Shown: positions 12,042-22,690, numbered from the stretch's first letter. The stretch: 64,000 bases of DNA from Gnetum montanum (GCA_015680685.1 MNCI01020297.1:334863-398862), one strand, 5' to 3'. Translations and numbers: made by a program. Notes: generated by a model from the letters alone, not told the origin.

Positions 12042-13115
12042 TTGGGCCCAATGGACCCAGTTATCATTGATAAAAACGCCCCAAACAGTAGAGACTTAGC
12101 AACGGCCTTGACACAAGTCACCCAAGCATTGAAGCAAAAGAACACTTCGTTGAGCTTGTATGACTTGGTGCTAACATCCCAAACACATCGAGAAGCTCTA
12201 GTACGCATGTTAACGTCGATCTCGATAAGCGAGGACTTGCCCCCGAACGAACCTGTCATCCATGCTGTAATGTACTCGTCTTACGGGACCACTCCTGAAC
12301 CCTTGAGCTTCCATGACGACAACATTATGGTGGACAAGAAAACAAGGGAAATAACAATAGCTCCCATGTTCATAATGATACGCATAAACCAGTTTAGGAT
12401 ACACAGGGTACACGTAGACGATGGAGTTGCCACAAACGTAGTACCGTACCCCATCATTGAACAACTAGGGCTTACTGAATTAATCAAACCAACCGCAACC
12501 ACATGTTTAAAATCATTCAGCGGGTCACGCATAATGGTCAAAGGCACAGTGACCTTAGACTTCATAGTAGGGGATCAATTTCCCACGTCCGCTGATTTCT
12601 TAGTGGTCGAAAAAATGCCAGGATTTAACTTAATATTAGGGAGACCCTGGTTGGCCCAACTAAAAGCCGTCTCCTCCCCTATACACCAAGAGATGCACCT
12701 GCCTTATGAAGGCAGTGAAATCATCATACACGGGGAGGCTGCTATGCCTATTATTTTATCACACGTGGACATAGACCAAGGATCAGAAGTCAAGCTCGAA
12801 GAGCCTAAACGAAACGATGAAAATGCGCAACAACTGGTAAGCGGTAACTCTTTGGATACGAAACAAGATTCACCTAAAGCGGAAACACCTACGTCTGACA
12901 TCATACATACACCACCTCAATTAGAAAATAACACAGAACCCCCGCCAACTACCACAACATCTGAAAACACTAACACGGAAGTCATTCCATTAGACGTCCC
13001 TTGGGCTAAATTACCATTCAATGTGATCAGCGAAGGGGACGCTGAATATAGAATCATACTCGTTAACACATCGCCTAACATTAAAAGGAAGAAAATTAAA
13101 AAACTATTACAATAA
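12042..13115 (+). CDS. pro: Retropepsin-like protease of element B
   Basis: An open frame of 357 codons encodes the aspartic protease that would process Gag and Pol. The N-terminal part (ALTQVTQALKQKNTSLSLYD) is shared with H. The active-site region is VHVDDGVATNVVPYPIIEQL (about residues 123-142) and the flap/second region ends in LILGRPWLAQL (about 202-212), the ILG(R) signature of retropepsins. The catalytic triplet reads DDG, where DTG or DSG is usual; H also has VDDG, so this is a lineage feature rather than a random mutation. The tail is hydrophilic. The frame is the same as the end of gag. The start given is the start of the open stretch, not a proven initiator. Confidence 0.85.
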   Translation: MGPMDPVIIDKNAPNSRDLATALTQVTQALKQKNTSLSLYDLVLTSQTHREALVRMLTSISISEDLPPNEPVIHAVMYSSYGTTPEPLSFHDDNIMVDKKTREITIAPMFIMIRINQFRIHRVHVDDGVATNVVPYPIIEQLGLTELIKPTATTCLKSFSGSRIMVKGTVTLDFIVGDQFPTSADFLVVEKMPGFNLILGRPWLAQLKAVSSPIHQEMHLPYEGSEIIIHGEAAMPIILSHVDIDQGSEVKLEEPKRNDENAQQLVSGNSLDTKQDSPKAETPTSDIIHTPPQLENNTEPPPTTTTSENTNTEVIPLDVPWAKLPFNVISEGDAEYRIILVNTSPNIKRKKIKKLLQ

Positions 13116-13129
13116 TATCAACACACCAC

Positions 13130-13410
13130 AGTTCGAAACGACGTTAAACTACAATTCGTCCGAAATGACACTAAACTACGATAAATTGAAAAATAAAAAA
13201 ATTATTATTATTAAACTACACTCCCTATCTGAAATGACGTTAAACTATCATGTCTGCAAAGACGTAAAACTAGCCATGATCAACAATGATCGGTCAACAG
13301 AAAAATCCACCCATGTCATCCGAAATGTCCTTTGCCTACATTGGGGCCCGAAATGGCCTTAAACTAGTGCGAATTTGGCCTGAAATGGCCTTAAACTAGT
13401 TCCTACACTT
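13130..13410 (+). repeat. Hairpin repeat units after protease in B
   Basis: About seven units, for example CGTC-N6-GAC-ACTAAACTAC near 13158 and GGCC-N6-GGCC-TTAAACTAG at 13345-13367 and 13377-13399. The first units resemble the 27-base unit that is amplified in element H at the same position after protease. Confidence 0.8.
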
Positions 13411-13677
13411 ATGCTTCGTTTCCCTTTCCGCTTATCATTTATAATTACTCCAGTGCGTCACGCTTAAAGCAAAAAATTAAACCAAAAACATTTTACATTG
13501 TCATGTCATGTGTGCAAATAAACTCAAAATCAACAAAATATTTTATACAATTACAAGAGTTAACTGTTTTCCACTGTCCCTTTAAAATACCTCAAAGTTT
13601 TCAATTCACAATTCCTGCATCAATTGGAATCAGAATAGTCCCGTAAAACAGAAAACTAAAAACAAAAATTAAAAAGC
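13411..13677. other. Gene-free spacer, 3' flank of the antisense gene
   Basis: AT-rich sequence between the hairpin units and the antisense gene's stop codon. No reading frame was recognised. It would hold the 3' untranslated part of the antisense transcript. Confidence 0.5.
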
Positions 13678-13854
13678 CTAAGCATCCGGGACGGGAGGAT
13701 CGTCCCCTTTAGATCCACCAGCATCAGGGGCCCCTGCTCCACTGGGGCCAGCCTCTTGGGCATCATCGCCACCTTCATCCTGAAAATACTAAAAAGAAAC
13801 AACCAACATAAGAATAAGCGAATGTCAAAATTTTAAACATTATTCAATAAATTA

Positions 13855-14663
13855 ACTTCATAAGGACAAAATGCTTGCCATAGGAGATCCCCCTAAGCCA
13901 AATTCCAGTCGATGAAGGATTTCTTCTTTTGAAACACTGGCCCAATTTGTCCCATCCAGGCCTAAGTCAACGTCTGCCAAAGTCTTTCCTTTGTCGACAA
14001 CCGACCAAGTAGGACGTTTCAGAGGGAACTCGCCCACTGACACTTCCCCAGAAGTAGTTGTGATCACCCTTGTAGGCGACTCCATTTCCACAGTTGTATT
14101 TTGAGCAAAAGTATTGAAGGAAGAACACAAACCTAAACCCTCCACAAACATCTCTAGTTGACGCTTTTCAATAAACACCTCTTTGAACGACTTCTTATAG
14201 TAATGTTTGTGATTTTTCTCGTCCTGAGCCCATTTAGGAACCTTGGAAGCGAAGGCTTTCCAATCTTGACATTTAAGGTTCAGGAGATCAATTTGGGCTT
14301 TGCACTCTGCCATTCTCTGAGTCAGCGATGCATGACGATTCAATAGATTCCAATATCTAGTGTATGTAACCTCGGACGTTCGCCAGGAGCGATCTCTGCT
14401 TAGTTTGGCAGCGGCGAACTCGTACCGAGCCTTCAGATCATCACGTTCCATTGACAATTCAGAGACTTCCTTTTCTTTTGCCTAAATCTGTAGCCACAAT
14501 TGCTCAATGGAACGCCTACAGGTCCATAACGACTTAGCGTTGTGCACAAAGCCTTCCGCAACTCCATCATAAACAGGCCTTGGCACCTGTTCCACTTCTG
14601 GGGGAAGTGTGGTTAAACTTTCTATGCTAATGCTTTCAAAGGGATCCCATCTCAATTGAGTGC
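13855..14663 (-). other. Exon 6 of antisense gene: coiled coil
   Basis: After TAG 14489 the frame stays open. It contains a long charged helix with heptad-like spacing (LSMERDDLKARYEFAAAKLS, then RMAECKAQIDLLNLKCQDW), followed by a Ser/Thr/Gly-rich tail. It ends in TGA 13855 next to the expected but unresolved intron donor. Confidence 0.6.
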
Positions 14664-15359
14664 CTACATGCGAAAAATACAAATGTTAGGATAATATAAA
14701 CAAGATGTGAAATTCCAAACCTCTAAATGATTTATACCTATGTCAGGGTGGGCTTCCTGGATCCGTTCAACAACTTCCTCCGCGATTCCAGCCACAAAGT
14801 CCATTTTGGTTGGCATTTCAGACCAAGTAAATGGCTCACGGGTACGGGACAAACTAACCTCCGCGGTCCTCTCAGGAGGAAACGTTTTCATGGGTACGTC
14901 CAGCCGCACCATCCTGGTCTCGCTGCCTTCATCTGAACAGGATAAAAACACAAAAATAAAATACCATAGGAATGACAATTGGTCAAGCAATTCAAAACAA
15001 AATAAAAAGGAAAACGTACCATGATCCTGGTCACCCTGTGGGGGGTCGCCCAAGTCCAGATTTCCCTTAAGGTAGTTACTAAACATTTGGTTGACAGCGT
15101 CCTGATCGTCCAACGGTGCGATTTTAGTGGTGTTTTCCTTTAACTCTTCCGTTCCTCCGCCCTGGCTCTTCTCCGTATGTTCCTCCTCATTATTCTTCTT
15201 CGTCTTGGTCTCCTCCTCCTCGGTGATAGTCTCTAAAGCTTGCTTCCTCACTTTTTTAAAAAAATTAAGCCAAAAATATCCATGACACGTAAGCGATTGA
15301 AGTAAAAGTTATAAACAAAATGAAAACGATAAAGTAATAAGTGGGCAAGGTCCGCTTAC

Positions 15360-16400
15360 CAGGTATGTTGAAGCGTATGCGCTTCACACGTGGCAGGTTC
15401 ACATCGGAGAGTTCCTCAGTCATGCGTTCAGGCCTTTTTAACTTTGACTTGGCTTGGCCAACGGTCTCCTTGATGACCCGTTCTGCCCTTCTAGCAGTGT
15501 AGGGTACGTCGTCTGGCTCCAATCCCAAACTATCACGTGTGTGGATTGAAGCGTCAGATGATCCCCCTGTAGTAATAGAAACGGATTCATCAATGCCTTC
15601 ATGTGCATCTTAGGATTTTGCTGTCTCAAACAGGTGATTGATCCACGGGCGGGACAGCTGACCCCGATCCCACAGAACAAACTTGTTGTCTGCACGGACT
15701 ACTAGGAACTTGGCAAAACGACGAAGATAATCAGCAAAGAACGCAAAGGTGAAGTGGGATTGAGCCTCGACATTCGAACGTAACCGCACTATCTCCTTGT
15801 GCATGCCTGACAACAAAAATTGTGCCCAGTTATATCGCATGCCTGTTTCCAAGACAGTTCACATGACACGAACAGCCTCAACCCCAAGACACTTCACCTG
15901 GGAAAGGGTTTTAGGGAATACCCGCATTCTGAATAGGGGATATAATTCGTTCACTTCCACAACTTTTGCTTTCCCCTGCATCGGGAATCCCTTGGCACCC
16001 TTGGCCATGCCTAGCCAATCTTCTAACTCACGAACCGTCTGGAGCTCTTTATGAGCTCTGTCTAATACTACATTTAAGCCATCTGCCAGTACGCCAAATA
16101 AGTTTGAAAAGAACTCAGGCGACAGATGAGAAACTACCTTGACACCCTTAATCCAGGTGCTGTAGTATGAGACAGACTCATTAAAAAAGTCCACGATCCC
16201 AATCATCTCCCCTATGGATACGTCAGGACTCGGGATCATAAAGAGCTCCATGAGGCCAGCATTATCCAGGCAACGAACGATGGACGGTGGAGCTTGTCTA
16301 CGCAACCACTTTTGAGCCTTAGTTACCTCCCCGAACTTCATCGACAAGGTAGTCTTGGTTGATCCAGTTGTCACCGGATCCTCACTAGAAGGTGCATCAA
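15360..16400 (-). other. Exon 3 of antisense gene: large helical region
   Basis: About 347 codons with two in-frame stops (near 15856 and 15612). It begins with an acidic/Thr-rich linker and then has a dense mixture of aromatic and charged residues (for example KAQKWLRRQAPPSIVRCLDN, ELEDWLGMAKG, TGMRYNWAQFLLSGM). The YNWAQFLL block is reminiscent of the plant mobile/putative plant transposon domains found in other antisense retroelement frames, but I cannot confirm this. The end is basic (KRIRFNIPG), just before donor GTAAGC. Confidence 0.55.
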
Positions 16401-16828
16401 CTGTAAAAACAATTTAAAATGGTCATATTAGCATAACTCCAAACAGTTGTACCAACTCACTAACATGTCTAGGAAATGTTATCATTTACCATTAGTGGTG
16501 GATTTAGATGTGCTGCCAAAGTCACGAGGGAAGACTGGCCCTTTGTCCAACCAGTCTTCATGAAGCCACCCATGAGCCTTGGACATCGCAAACGCTCTGG
16601 AGAACTGCTTATGAAAATGGATGATCACTCCCTTCGTTTGACCTAGAACGGTTCCATGAAGGGTGGGGCCCATCATGAATGCCTCCAGGGCAGTGCGAGC
16701 AAGAGCTAGTCCTTCATCCTCAATAAATGTTCCGTCTTGGTTGGTCTTCGGTCTATAAACAAATAAATGTCAAAACACGAAACAAACACCAAACGACGAA
16801 AGGAAACAATAAACTTAAATAGTCCTAC

Positions 16829-17361
16829 CTGTTCACTCGGTACACTATGCCGGGAGGATTCTGGAACAATGTGTGCACGCAGGCAGCTATGAACAGAGTA
16901 TTGTTGAGGTAGTCTAACCCTCGCGGCAATAGTGCCCACACGCGCATTAATGGGCTTGTTGACCTGGGCCCGCAGGTAGAACCATCCTCGTTAACAAGCG
17001 GGCCCTCGTCAATGTCTTCTATGAAGACCATGACACCCTCTGCAGCTCCCGGTAGCATTACCTCAAGCACGCTCCTTGCAATCACTTCGCTAAAGTTCGA
17101 CCAGATAGCCACCTCGAAATTGTCTAAAAGGAAGGCCAGAAATCCACATGTGCCTTCCCTGAACCAAACCCCGTTGTTATCCATGGTTAGATCCAGGGGA
17201 AACTCCTCAGCCTCAATGGGGCCAACCCATGTTAACACCCCGACCAACTCAACAACAAGGAGGAAGCGCTTACTGTCCCTGCAAACATTCAAGACAGCAC
17301 GATAAATTAGCCACGCTTCAAAACAGCCCGAAAAGGCAGAGTTTACATCAGGAATCGACAC
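16829..17361 (-). other. Exon 1 of antisense gene: FCP1/NIF-like HAD domain, catalytic residues replaced
   Basis: Residues are counted from 17361. Blocks in order match the NLI-interacting-factor/FCP1 phosphatase family: KRFLLVVELVGVL (31-43, where DxDx(T/V) or plant DxNGxL is expected), GFLAFLLDNFEVAIWSN (73-89, motif II with Ser88), LMRVWALL, and NTLFIAACVHTLFQNPPGI (154-172, where NTLLIDDS..K..NP is expected). The nucleophile Asp is replaced in motif I and the Asp pair of the last motif reads AA. The domain is therefore probably a non-catalytic relative; function is unknown. Similarity is judged by eye. Confidence 0.7.
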
Positions 17362-17389
17362 TTAAAAATCTAAAAATTTTCTGACTGTT

Positions 17390-17950
17390 TACACTCAGCG
17401 TATACGCCCCATAAACCAGCATGTACACTAGCGAAACTGTTTATGCTTAGCGCAATATGCTGCTTAACTCAGCGTATACGTCGACAATAAACTGTTTACG
17501 CCCAGCGTATATGCCGAAGAAACCCTCAGCGTATACGCCCAAGTTCGCTTTCAGCGTAAATAGTCTATGCCAGCATTGAACAAACAAGTTTATGCCAGAA
17601 ATAGGAAAAATAAGTCTACACTATGAAAGCAACTGCGCACGCATAGCGTATATGCTGAACAAAGCCTCGGCGTATACGCCGTCACAGTAAACGGAATTTA
17701 CGCTTGTAGAACAAACAAATTACGCTGACAAAACTTCGCGCATAGAGAACTCATGACGCCGTGTCTTACGCTGACATAATAGTGCAGGAAAATTACTTAC
17801 GTTGATAAAACTAATTATACCCTGATAGTCTACGCTAAACCAAATTTACGCTATGAAGTCACGCTTGGCGTATACGCCGAAAACCCTCTACATCGAAAAC
17901 CCTCTACGCTGCAAACTCTCTACGCTCGGCGTATATGCCGAGATTGTCTA
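17390..17950. promoter_or_regulatory. Palindrome array upstream of the antisense gene
   Basis: GCGTATACGC occurs exactly at 17398, 17529, 17670 and 17868, with variants GCGTATATGC and GCGTATACGT and many TTTACGCT/TACGCTGA half-sites between. At 17928-17945 the palindrome extends to CTCGGCGTATATGCCGAG. The motif is the same as in the LTRs and leader. The region lies 5' of exon 1 on the minus strand, either as promoter or as a first intron. Confidence 0.75.
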
Positions 17951-18006
17951 CGCTAAAAAAAGAGAGAAGCGAAGAAATAATAGCAGAGGCAGGGATCAGA
18001 GCCTAC

Positions 18007-18137
18007 CTATGGGATGTCATAGACCATGACGGGATCCTTGGCCGGGGCAGGCACTGCAGCATGGCTTCAGTCTCCTCCGCAAAGGTCAAGTCGGGACGCT
18101 TCCTCCCCTGGCCTTCCACTTCTTTTCCTTTGCCCAT
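18007..18137 (-). other. Candidate first coding exon of the antisense gene
   Basis: On the minus strand ATG 18137 opens 43 codons without a stop (basic start MGKGKEVEGQGRKRPD). The frame ends at a donor-like CATAG|GTAGGC. A leading exon is needed because exon 1 at 17361 has no ATG. However, the phase (2) does not join directly to the only acceptor-like AG before exon 1, so there is either an indel or another exon. Confidence 0.4.
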
Positions 18138-18139
18138 CT

Positions 18140-18400
18140 TGGCCTCCTTTACGCTTATTGCACAAGTTTACACTGAAGAAAAGAACTGTCTATGCTAGCG
18201 CCTGAAATTCTACACTCCGCGTCTACGCTGGGGTTTAGTGTTGGGCGTTTACGCTAAGGGTTACTCTTCGGTGTCTACGCTCATGAGCAAGTTTACGCTT
18301 ACGCTAGGCACGATCGTCTATGCTTACGCTTTAACAGTTTACGCTTATGCTTTAATAGTTTACGCTTTGCCGCTTACGCTCACGATTCAAAGTAAGAAAC
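18140..18400. repeat. TTTACGCT half-site cluster
   Basis: About a dozen copies of TTTACGCT/CTTACGCT/GTCTACGCT lie upstream of the candidate antisense first exon. They may form the core of an antisense promoter. No clear minus-strand TATA box was found. Confidence 0.5.
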
Positions 18401-18570
18401 AAATGAAACCCCCCCTTTTTTATAGCGCTTCGATGATGCCGCCGCCGCCGCTTACGCCGCTGTTGTTCCCTTTTTGCCCATTTTTCGCTAAAATTTGCCT
18501 AGGAAAAATAATAAAAAATATAAAAAATAGAAATTACTACATCCTGGTTCTCCCGTGGACCCCAGTCTAA
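18401..18570. other. Gene-free spacer
   Basis: A short GCC-rich run (ATGCCGCCGCCGCCGCT), then AT-rich sequence. No gene was seen. Confidence 0.5.
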
Positions 18571-18578
18571 ATGTTAAT

Positions 18579-18690
18579 GCCCGGTAAGGCGATAAACTGC
18601 CACTTAACGCCTGGTAAGGTGATAAACTGCCACTTATGGCCCGGTAAGGCCTTAAACTGCCATGCGTCTCGGTGTGACGGTAATCCACCA
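18579..18690 (+). repeat. Hairpin repeat units before pol in B
   Basis: Three units: GCC-CGGTAA-GGC-GATAAACTGCC (18579-18603), one with GCC..GGT, and GGCC-CGGTAA-GGCC-TTAAACTGCC. A damaged fourth follows. All share the CGGTAA loop. Confidence 0.8.
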
Positions 18691-18773
18691 TTATGCATGT
18701 ACACATAGTTTAAAATCACCAAAAGACACAGAACGATACCCCTTTGCTTATTCAGCTCTCTGTTTATTGGTAG

Positions 18774-21700
18774 GAGCAAGCTCAATGGACTGCCAGCATT
18801 TAACCGCACCGTTGATCATTGACGGACCATACGGCAAAATTACAAGAGACATTAACATAAACCTCATCAACTTAAGTTCACCGCTAGATGAAGCAGTCAT
18901 AGCTTCAACACAGCAAATAATAGACAATTACAAGGACATGACGAAATTCCTTGACATAGAGGCCGAGAATATCACCAAAGACCCATTGGCCGAAACTCCC
19001 ATCGTCATACCCGATGGGGAAACTAAAATTTTAAAATTAACCACCTTATTACAACCGCCATTAGCCAAAAACATTGAGAACGTGCTTAGGGAAAACATAA
19101 AAGCATTCGCTTGGTCCTACACAGACATGCTCGGGCTAGACCCCCAAATTGTCCAACACAATATTATCCTTGACCCAAAGTTGAGACCGGTAAAACAAAA
19201 ATCACGAAAGGTTAAGCCCGAGATGGCATTAGCAGTTTGCAATGAGATCACCAAGCTCTATCAAGTTGGCTTCATTCGAGCCGTCGATTATGCTGAGTGG
19301 GTGTCCAACATGGTAATTGTTCCAAAGAAGAACGGAAGCATTCGTTTGTGCATTGACTTCCGGGATTTAAATGTTGCAACCATAAAGGATGATTTTCCTC
19401 TACCTAGCATCGATCAACTTGTTGATTCAACTGCTGGGCACGCACTATTATCCTTTATGGACGGCTTCTCGGGATAGAATAAAATACGAATCAACTCGGA
19501 GCATCAGCTTCGAACAACCTTTATGACACCATGGGGGACCTTTTCTTACACAATGATGTCCTTTGGTCTCAAAAACGCTGGGGCCACGTATCAAAGAGCG
19601 ATGACATTTGTCTTTAGCGATTACATATTACACTCACTCAACGACTACGTGGATGACATTGTGATTAAGTCAAAAATAGAGGAACAACATGTACAAGATC
19701 TCGACTTAGTCTTAAAACATTGTTTGAAGTACGAATTGAGACTCAACCCAAAAAAATGTATCTTCGGCGTCAAGACAGGCAAAATACTTGGATTTATAGC
19801 CTCAGAAGTAGGGATACGACTGGACCCCGATAAGGTTAAGGCCATAACAAACCTGAAACCACCAGGTAACCTTACTGAACTTCGAGGTCTATAGGGTAGA
19901 TTACAGTTTATCAGGCGCTTCATAGAAAAACTGACAGATAAACTAAAAACTATGAACCACTTGTTACGCAAAAACGTCCATTTCGAATGGACTCCGCAGT
20001 GTCAACAAGCATTCGATGACATTAAAACGACACTTGCCCGGTTACCCACGGTTTATCCACCTCAAAACGATAAACTATTCTACATCTACCTCGCTACTTC
20101 GGATTCGTCCATCGCGTCTATGCTTTGCCAGAAACGAGATGACGGAACTGAAGTCCCTGTATATTACTTGAGCCACGCATTAGTTGCCCATGAGAAAAAG
20201 TACAACGACGTGGAGAAGTCATGTTTAGCTTTGGTCTTTTCTTTAAGAAAATGGCAACATTACCTCTTCCATAACCAAGTTAACATAATTTGCAAGGACA
20301 ATGTACTAAGAGCCATAATAGGGAATATTTACGAAACAAGTCGAATAGCTTGGTGGAAAGCCATGATAGTCGAGTTTAACTTGTACTACGTAGCGCAATC
20401 ATCGGTTAAGGGTCAAGCTATAGCAAATCAAATGGAAATATCACCAGACACACGACCAAGTGACTATAGAGCCAGAGTTCCCAGTTGAGAATATAAATGC
20501 CCTGGACATAGTGCCCGACGACTACAATGCTATTTTAAACTTTGATGGAGCATCTACCTCTCGAGGAGGAAGTCCAACCGCTGTCATCACCTATCCCTCC
20601 AGGGAGATCCAACCCTTTGCCTATCGTTTCAACTTTCACTGTACCAAGAACATAGTAGAATATGAAGGTCTCCTTAGAGGTCTCGCGGCAGCTTTGGCTT
20701 TAAACATCACACGGCTTGTAGTTAGAGGAGACTTGCAACTGGCCATAAACCAAGTCACAGATGTCTATACATGCAAAGCCCAGCACTTACAACCTTACTG
20801 CGACTTGGCAAAACACCTAATGAGGCAATTCGAAAACATCGATGTGCAACACGTCTCAAGAAATGATAACACCATCGTAGACGTGTTAGCCATATTAGCG
20901 TTAAAAATATCGCCAAACATGTTCCACACGTTGCCAAGCTCCATAACCAGTTGTGCTGAACCAATCACCGACACCCTTGACACGTTGTCGATTGCATCTG
21001 TTAGTTCAACACATGTGATAGAATGGTACGATGACATAAAAGAATACCTTCTATGCGGAGAAACACCACGACATCTAACAAATGCATAGAAAGACGCAGT
21101 GCGGAAACGTGCTAAGCAGTATACCTTAATAGGGGACACACTATGTCGTTGATCCTACGAAGGCATATTGCTAACATGCGTTAATAGTACCGATGCCCAA
21201 GCTATTGTCGAATAGGTACATGAGGGACTATGCGGAGGACACATAGCACCAAAGGCCATGGCAACTAAGATCAGATGCTTAGGCTATTATTGGCCACACA
21301 TGGAATATGACTGTCTCACCAAAGTCAAAACATGTAGTACTTGTCAAAAACACAGCAATCTGATACATGTCCCAACAAATGAGTTGCATACAACGCAAAT
21401 CACATGGCCCTTTCAAAAGTGGGGGTTAGACCTCATTGGCCAGATAACCCCCTCGTCTTCCATGGGCCATAGTTTCATTATAACTGCCACAAAATACTTC
21501 ACGAAGTGGGTAGAAGCTGCTCCCCTTCGAAAAACTACATCCAAATAGGTATGCAATTTCATTCTTGAAAATATTGTAACCCGCTTTGGCATTCCCATGA
21601 CAATCATCACTGACAACGGGCCACAATTTAGCAGTGCCGAGACCAAAACCTTTTGTGAAAATTTAGGGATCAAACACTCGTTTTCATTCCCTTACTATCC

Positions 21701-22262
21701 TCAGAGTAATGGACAAGCGGAACCAACAAACAAGACGATTATTACAATACTTAAGAAAATGCTTACCCAGAGCAAAAGAAAATGGCACGAGCAATTGACA
21801 TACACATTGTGGGCATATCGTACTACGCACCAAACTTCGACAGGTAAGACACCATACAATCTTGTTTATGGTTCAGAAGCTGTTTTACCTTTGGAATTAC
21901 AGGTACCATCTTTAAGGATCACACTTTCTGGGCTCCTTGACGACGGGCAAAACAATGATCTACGCATCGTTGATCTTGACTCGGTGGAAGAAGAATGCGT
22001 GCGCGTCCTCGATCAGATCGAATGGTATCAAAAGCAACAACAACAACGGCATCGACATGACATCCACAAGCACCCTATCAAAAAAGGTGACCTGGTGCTT
22101 AAAGCTGTTCGGGAACACCCGGACAAATTCTCAGCCAACTGGGAAGGGCCTCACTTGGTCACTAAAGCATTCGACAACGGAGCATTCAAGCTAGCCGATA
22201 TGGAAGGAAACAAATTTGCCAATCCAACCAATCACTTGTTTCTGAAACCATTCTACGTTTGA
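18774..22262 (+). pseudogene. pol: Tat/Ogre-like pol of element B (RT, RNase H, aRNase H, integrase)
   Basis: The polyprotein copies RNA to DNA and inserts it. Open pieces are 18662-19477, 19523-19894, 19952-20488, 20460-21089, 21258-21548 and 21597-22262. They are separated by single TAG stops (19476, 19892, 21546) and one frame change near 20470. RT has KNAGATYQRAM and the intact box YVDD (about 19647). RNase H spans about 20050-20430. The second, archaeal-type RNase H (20530-20920) keeps FDGAS, EYEG, GDLQ and a final Asp in NTIVDVLA, giving all four acidic positions. Integrase has an H..H..CSTC zinc region (21220-21345), GLDLIG, TDNGPQF and NGQAE, so D,D,E is present. The stop GTTTGA at 22262 follows FLKPFYV. 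The acceptor-like GTTTATTGGTAG ends at 18773 and aligns with a similar site in C. Confidence 0.93.
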
Positions 22263-22690
22263 GTACAAGCTCAGGTACGTGCAAGTCCTGGAATCACGAC
22301 TATAAACTGATACCACAGCAAGTCCTGGAATCACGACTATAAACTGATACCACAGCTCGTCTTGGAATCATGACAATAAACTGATACCACAGAATAGTCC
22401 TGGGTTACGACTTGAAACTAACACCACAACTGTCCTGGCATCATGACAATAAACCAATACCCTATAGTGTCTGCAATGACGATAAACTAGCACCCGTTCG
22501 GCATGACAGTACATTGCCACCGTCACAACCATCATAGTCCGCTAAGACTATAAACTAGCTTGCCTCCTCATAGTTTGCTAAGACTAAAAACTGGCAATGT
22601 AACGTCTGCCACGACGCTAAACAGGCAATGTCCAACGGGTTACGACATAAAACTAACCCATGATAGTCCTCCAAGACTATAAACTGGCAA
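22263..22690 (+). repeat. Hairpin repeat units after pol in B
   Basis: About a dozen units start right after the pol stop. The first ones have a 10-base loop (AGTC-CTGGAATCAC-GACT-ATAAACTGATACC). Later ones have the N6 loop: AGTC/GACT at 22537-22560, CGTC/GACG at 22603-22626 and AGTC/GACT near 22655. Each is followed by TAAAC(T/A)RGCA or a close variant. Confidence 0.85.

Larger units (their letters stand above)
13678..17361 (-). pseudogene. Antisense multi-exon gene carried inside element B
   Basis: Read on the minus strand, exons are 17361-16829, 16752-16490, 16400-15360, 15250-15020, 14932-14738, 14663-~13855 and 13779-13678. Introns of 76, 89, 109, 87 and 74 bases have GT..AG borders (donors GTAGGA, GTAAAT, GTAAGC, GTACGT, GTATAA). 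The first five junctions keep one reading frame (phases 2,1,1,1,1). The sixth acceptor is clear (TATTTTCAG), but its donor is not resolved. Within the frame there are stops near 15856, 15612 and 14489, plus a TGA at 13855. Exon 1 resembles FCP1/NIF HAD domains, exon 3 is a helical region of unknown family, exon 4 is Glu/Lys-rich, exon 6 is a coiled coil and exon 7 is acidic, ending in TAG 13678. Exon 1 opens without an ATG; a candidate first exon lies at 18137-18007. Antisense frames are known in the Tat lineage (Grande, Retand). I do not recognise this protein as a whole. Confidence 0.82.

Noticed and set aside
17012-17305. Plus-strand frames inside the antisense gene (for example 14158-14346, 17012-17305)
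   Set aside because: They are shadows of minus-strand exons; splice borders and frame continuity are found only on the minus strand.
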